In this document: piece after piece, positions 5,692 to 6,780 of the stretch | Layout of the letters: the number at the start of each line of letters is the position of its first letter | Numbering within the stretch: position 1 is the first letter of the stretch | Source: an uncultured Clostridia bacterium | Lineage (GTDB): Bacteria; Bacillota; Clostridia; Christensenellales; Borkfalkiaceae | Direction of reading: 5' to 3' | Length of the DNA stretch: 6,780 bases | Assembly: GCA_946628865.1 (NCBI GenBank) | Contig: CAMOXE010000135.1 | Location: forward strand, 1-6,780 | Made by a program: the position numbers and the translations under genes | Notes under the pieces: generated by a model | Seen by the model: only the letters and a program-made list of their open reading frames with translations | The model's database searches: none | Told to the model about the DNA's origin: nothing

Positions 5692-6708
5692 TCACAGTCT
5701 TTTCAGCATATTTGCCGTAAACCGCCCCTCGCCCTTAAGATACCACTTTTCCGCCGCTCTAAGCGCGGACGCCTTTGCAACGGCAACGTAGTTCTCGTCC
5801 CCGTCCGCCTTAGCGCAAGAAATCAAAACGCGCATCGAACGAAGATCGTCGTAGGCGTCGCATTGCGACTTTACCCATTTAAAGCGCTCTATAGCGCCCT
5901 CGTCGCCGAGTATTGTCGCGGCGCACAATAACTCCTTATCGGTGTCTATAAGTCGATTTTCAAGCCCGTCAAGGAGTTTTAAACACTCTCGCATACTCTC
6001 GGCGTTATCTTCTTCCTCGGCGCGCATAAGGCGAACCGTAATAAGTTCCTCGTACAGCACGCCGCCGACGTCTTTAGACGAAAACAACTCCTCGTCTATC
6101 TCGGAAAAGGTCTTACCCTCGTACAACCCGTATAAAACGCCGAAGTAATTTTCGATTTGTTTTCTGTTCTCTTCTTTTCCTATCGCCGCCAAATAACTGC
6201 CGTCGCTGCTCGGGACTATCCCCGGCACGAGATTGATTATAAACATTGCGATAAGGAGCGGAAAAGAGATAAAAAGTGCGGCTATAAGTCTGTTAAACGC
6301 AAAAACGGCAAACAAAACCGCCACGAGCACGCATGCGACGAAACCGCCCGCAAGCCCGCCGAAAATCACGAAAAAATAACGTTTTGAAAAGTTTTTATCC
6401 GCTATCGGAACGACGTCGGTCTCGCCGGCGTATTCGCTCCTTTTTATCCTTATTTTCTTTCCGAGCGTCTTATCCACGTTAATTAAGCCCACCGAATACC
6501 CGACAACCTTAAAGCCGAATATTTTACTCGCTAATATATGCCCGACCTCGTGAAGCGCGGAACTAAACATATAGCACGCTCCGCCGCCCGCCGCTATTAA
6601 AATTATCGACCGAAAATCAGAGTAAACCGACACCGCAAACGCCGCCGTATACGCCGCCGCAAGCAAATAAATCAACGCTATTATTATTTTCTTTGGTTTA
6701 GCGCTCAT
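5692..6708 (-). CDS. M50/site-2-protease-like membrane metallopeptidase, function unknown
   Basis: This 338-aa protein has hydrophobic segments at about 8-28, 34-62, 111-138 and 141-163, so it is predicted to be an integral membrane protein. Segment 2 contains the zinc motif HEVGH, with His53, Glu54 and His57. Segment 3 has a GGLAGG stretch. After the last segment comes NLVPGIVPSSDG, with Asn159, Pro162 and Asp169, which resembles the second M50 motif (NxxPxPxxDG) that supplies the third zinc ligand, though with two extra residues. The family cuts substrates within or near the membrane. The substrate here is unknown. Residues 171-338 are charged and probably helical, and no CBS domain is evident, so SpoIVFB is not a good match. 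The ATG overlaps the preceding gene's TAA by one base and follows GGTGGGG. A terminator separates it from gyrB, so a functional link to gyrase is not implied. The superfamily call is fairly firm; the role is open. Confidence 0.8.
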   Translation of the reverse strand: MSAKPKKIIIALIYLLAAAYTAAFAVSVYSDFRSIILIAAGGGACYMFSSALHEVGHILASKIFGFKVVGYSVGLINVDKTLGKKIRIKRSEYAGETDVVPIADKNFSKRYFFVIFGGLAGGFVACVLVAVLFAVFAFNRLIAALFISFPLLIAMFIINLVPGIVPSSDGSYLAAIGKEENRKQIENYFGVLYGLYEGKTFSEIDEELFSSKDVGGVLYEELITVRLMRAEEEDNAESMRECLKLLDGLENRLIDTDKELLCAATILGDEGAIERFKWVKSQCDAYDDLRSMRVLISCAKADGDENYVAVAKASALRAAEKWYLKGEGRFTANMLKRL

Positions 6709-6780
6709 TATATCCCCACCCTTTTCTTTAAATAGCCGAGCATGTTGTCGTTCGTCTTTACCGTAACCGCTTTAAATCCG
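6708..6780 (-). CDS. 3' end of an unidentified gene
   Basis: An open frame enters from the window edge and gives 23 codons, ending NMLGYLKKRVGI and then TAA. It is the only minus-strand frame that stays open here and ends exactly at the M50-like start, with the stop and start sharing one base (TAATG). That geometry is typical of translationally coupled genes and supports real coding sequence. The basic C-terminal end does not identify a family. The product may act with the M50-like protein, but that is inference. Confidence 0.6.
   Translation of the reverse strand, partial: GFKAVTVKTNDNMLGYLKKRVGI
6714..6720 (-). promoter_or_regulatory. Ribosome binding site of the M50-like gene
   Basis: The minus strand reads GGTGGGG, 5 nt before the ATG. 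It lies in the last codons (Arg-Val-Gly) of the preceding gene. It is a non-classical but purine-rich site and supports the chosen start together with the TAATG overlap. Confidence 0.5.

Noticed and set aside
6470..6480. TTATCCACG, one base from a DnaA box
   Set aside because: It is a single copy inside coding sequence of the M50-like gene. Other TTATCC words in the window are scattered, so there is no origin-like cluster.

Overview
The window carries a minus-strand gyrase operon from what looks like a Bacillota (Firmicutes) bacterium, probably an uncultured clostridial lineage. The grounds are GyrB (635 aa, lacking the large insertion found in proteobacterial GyrB), purine-rich Shine-Dalgarno sequences, and Gram-positive-type GyrA and GyrB sequences. 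No rRNA, tRNA, mobile element, CRISPR array or replication origin was seen. Taxonomy is inference from protein style only.

Layout in the direction of transcription (right to left). (1) 6708-6780: the last 23 codons of an unidentified gene. Its TAA overlaps the ATG of the next gene by one base. (2) 5692-6708: a 338-aa membrane protein with an HExxH motif, assigned to the M50/site-2-protease superfamily, with a soluble C-terminal domain of unknown role. (3) 5457-5691: an AT-rich 235-bp spacer. It holds a rho-independent-type terminator for the M50 gene, a sigma-A-type promoter for gyrB with several TATAAT boxes inside a 14-bp tandem repeat, and a small palindrome. (4) 3549-5456 gyrB and 930-3530 gyrA, 18 bp apart. 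(5) 1-926: the N-terminal 308 residues of Lon protease, starting 3 bp after the gyrA stop and cut by the window edge.

gyrB, gyrA and lon look like one transcription unit: there is one visible promoter, the spacing is very tight, and lon's ribosome binding site lies in the last codons of gyrA. GyrB (ATPase and TOPRIM) and GyrA (breakage-reunion and DNA wrapping) form the A2B2 gyrase that introduces negative supercoils. Lon is a cytosolic ATP-dependent quality-control protease. Coupling it to gyrase is unusual and suggests shared dosage or stress control, but that is inference.

The most interesting points are residue-level departures in otherwise intact gyrase subunits. In GyrB, the positions equivalent to E. 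coli Lys110 and His99 at the ATP site are Met and Asn, and the aminocoumarin-contact Arg136 position is Gln. In GyrA, the active-site-region His78 position is Pro, and about 24 residues are inserted between blades 2 and 3 of the C-terminal pinwheel. No wholly new system could be demonstrated. The M50-like gene and its unknown upstream partner are the least understood part.
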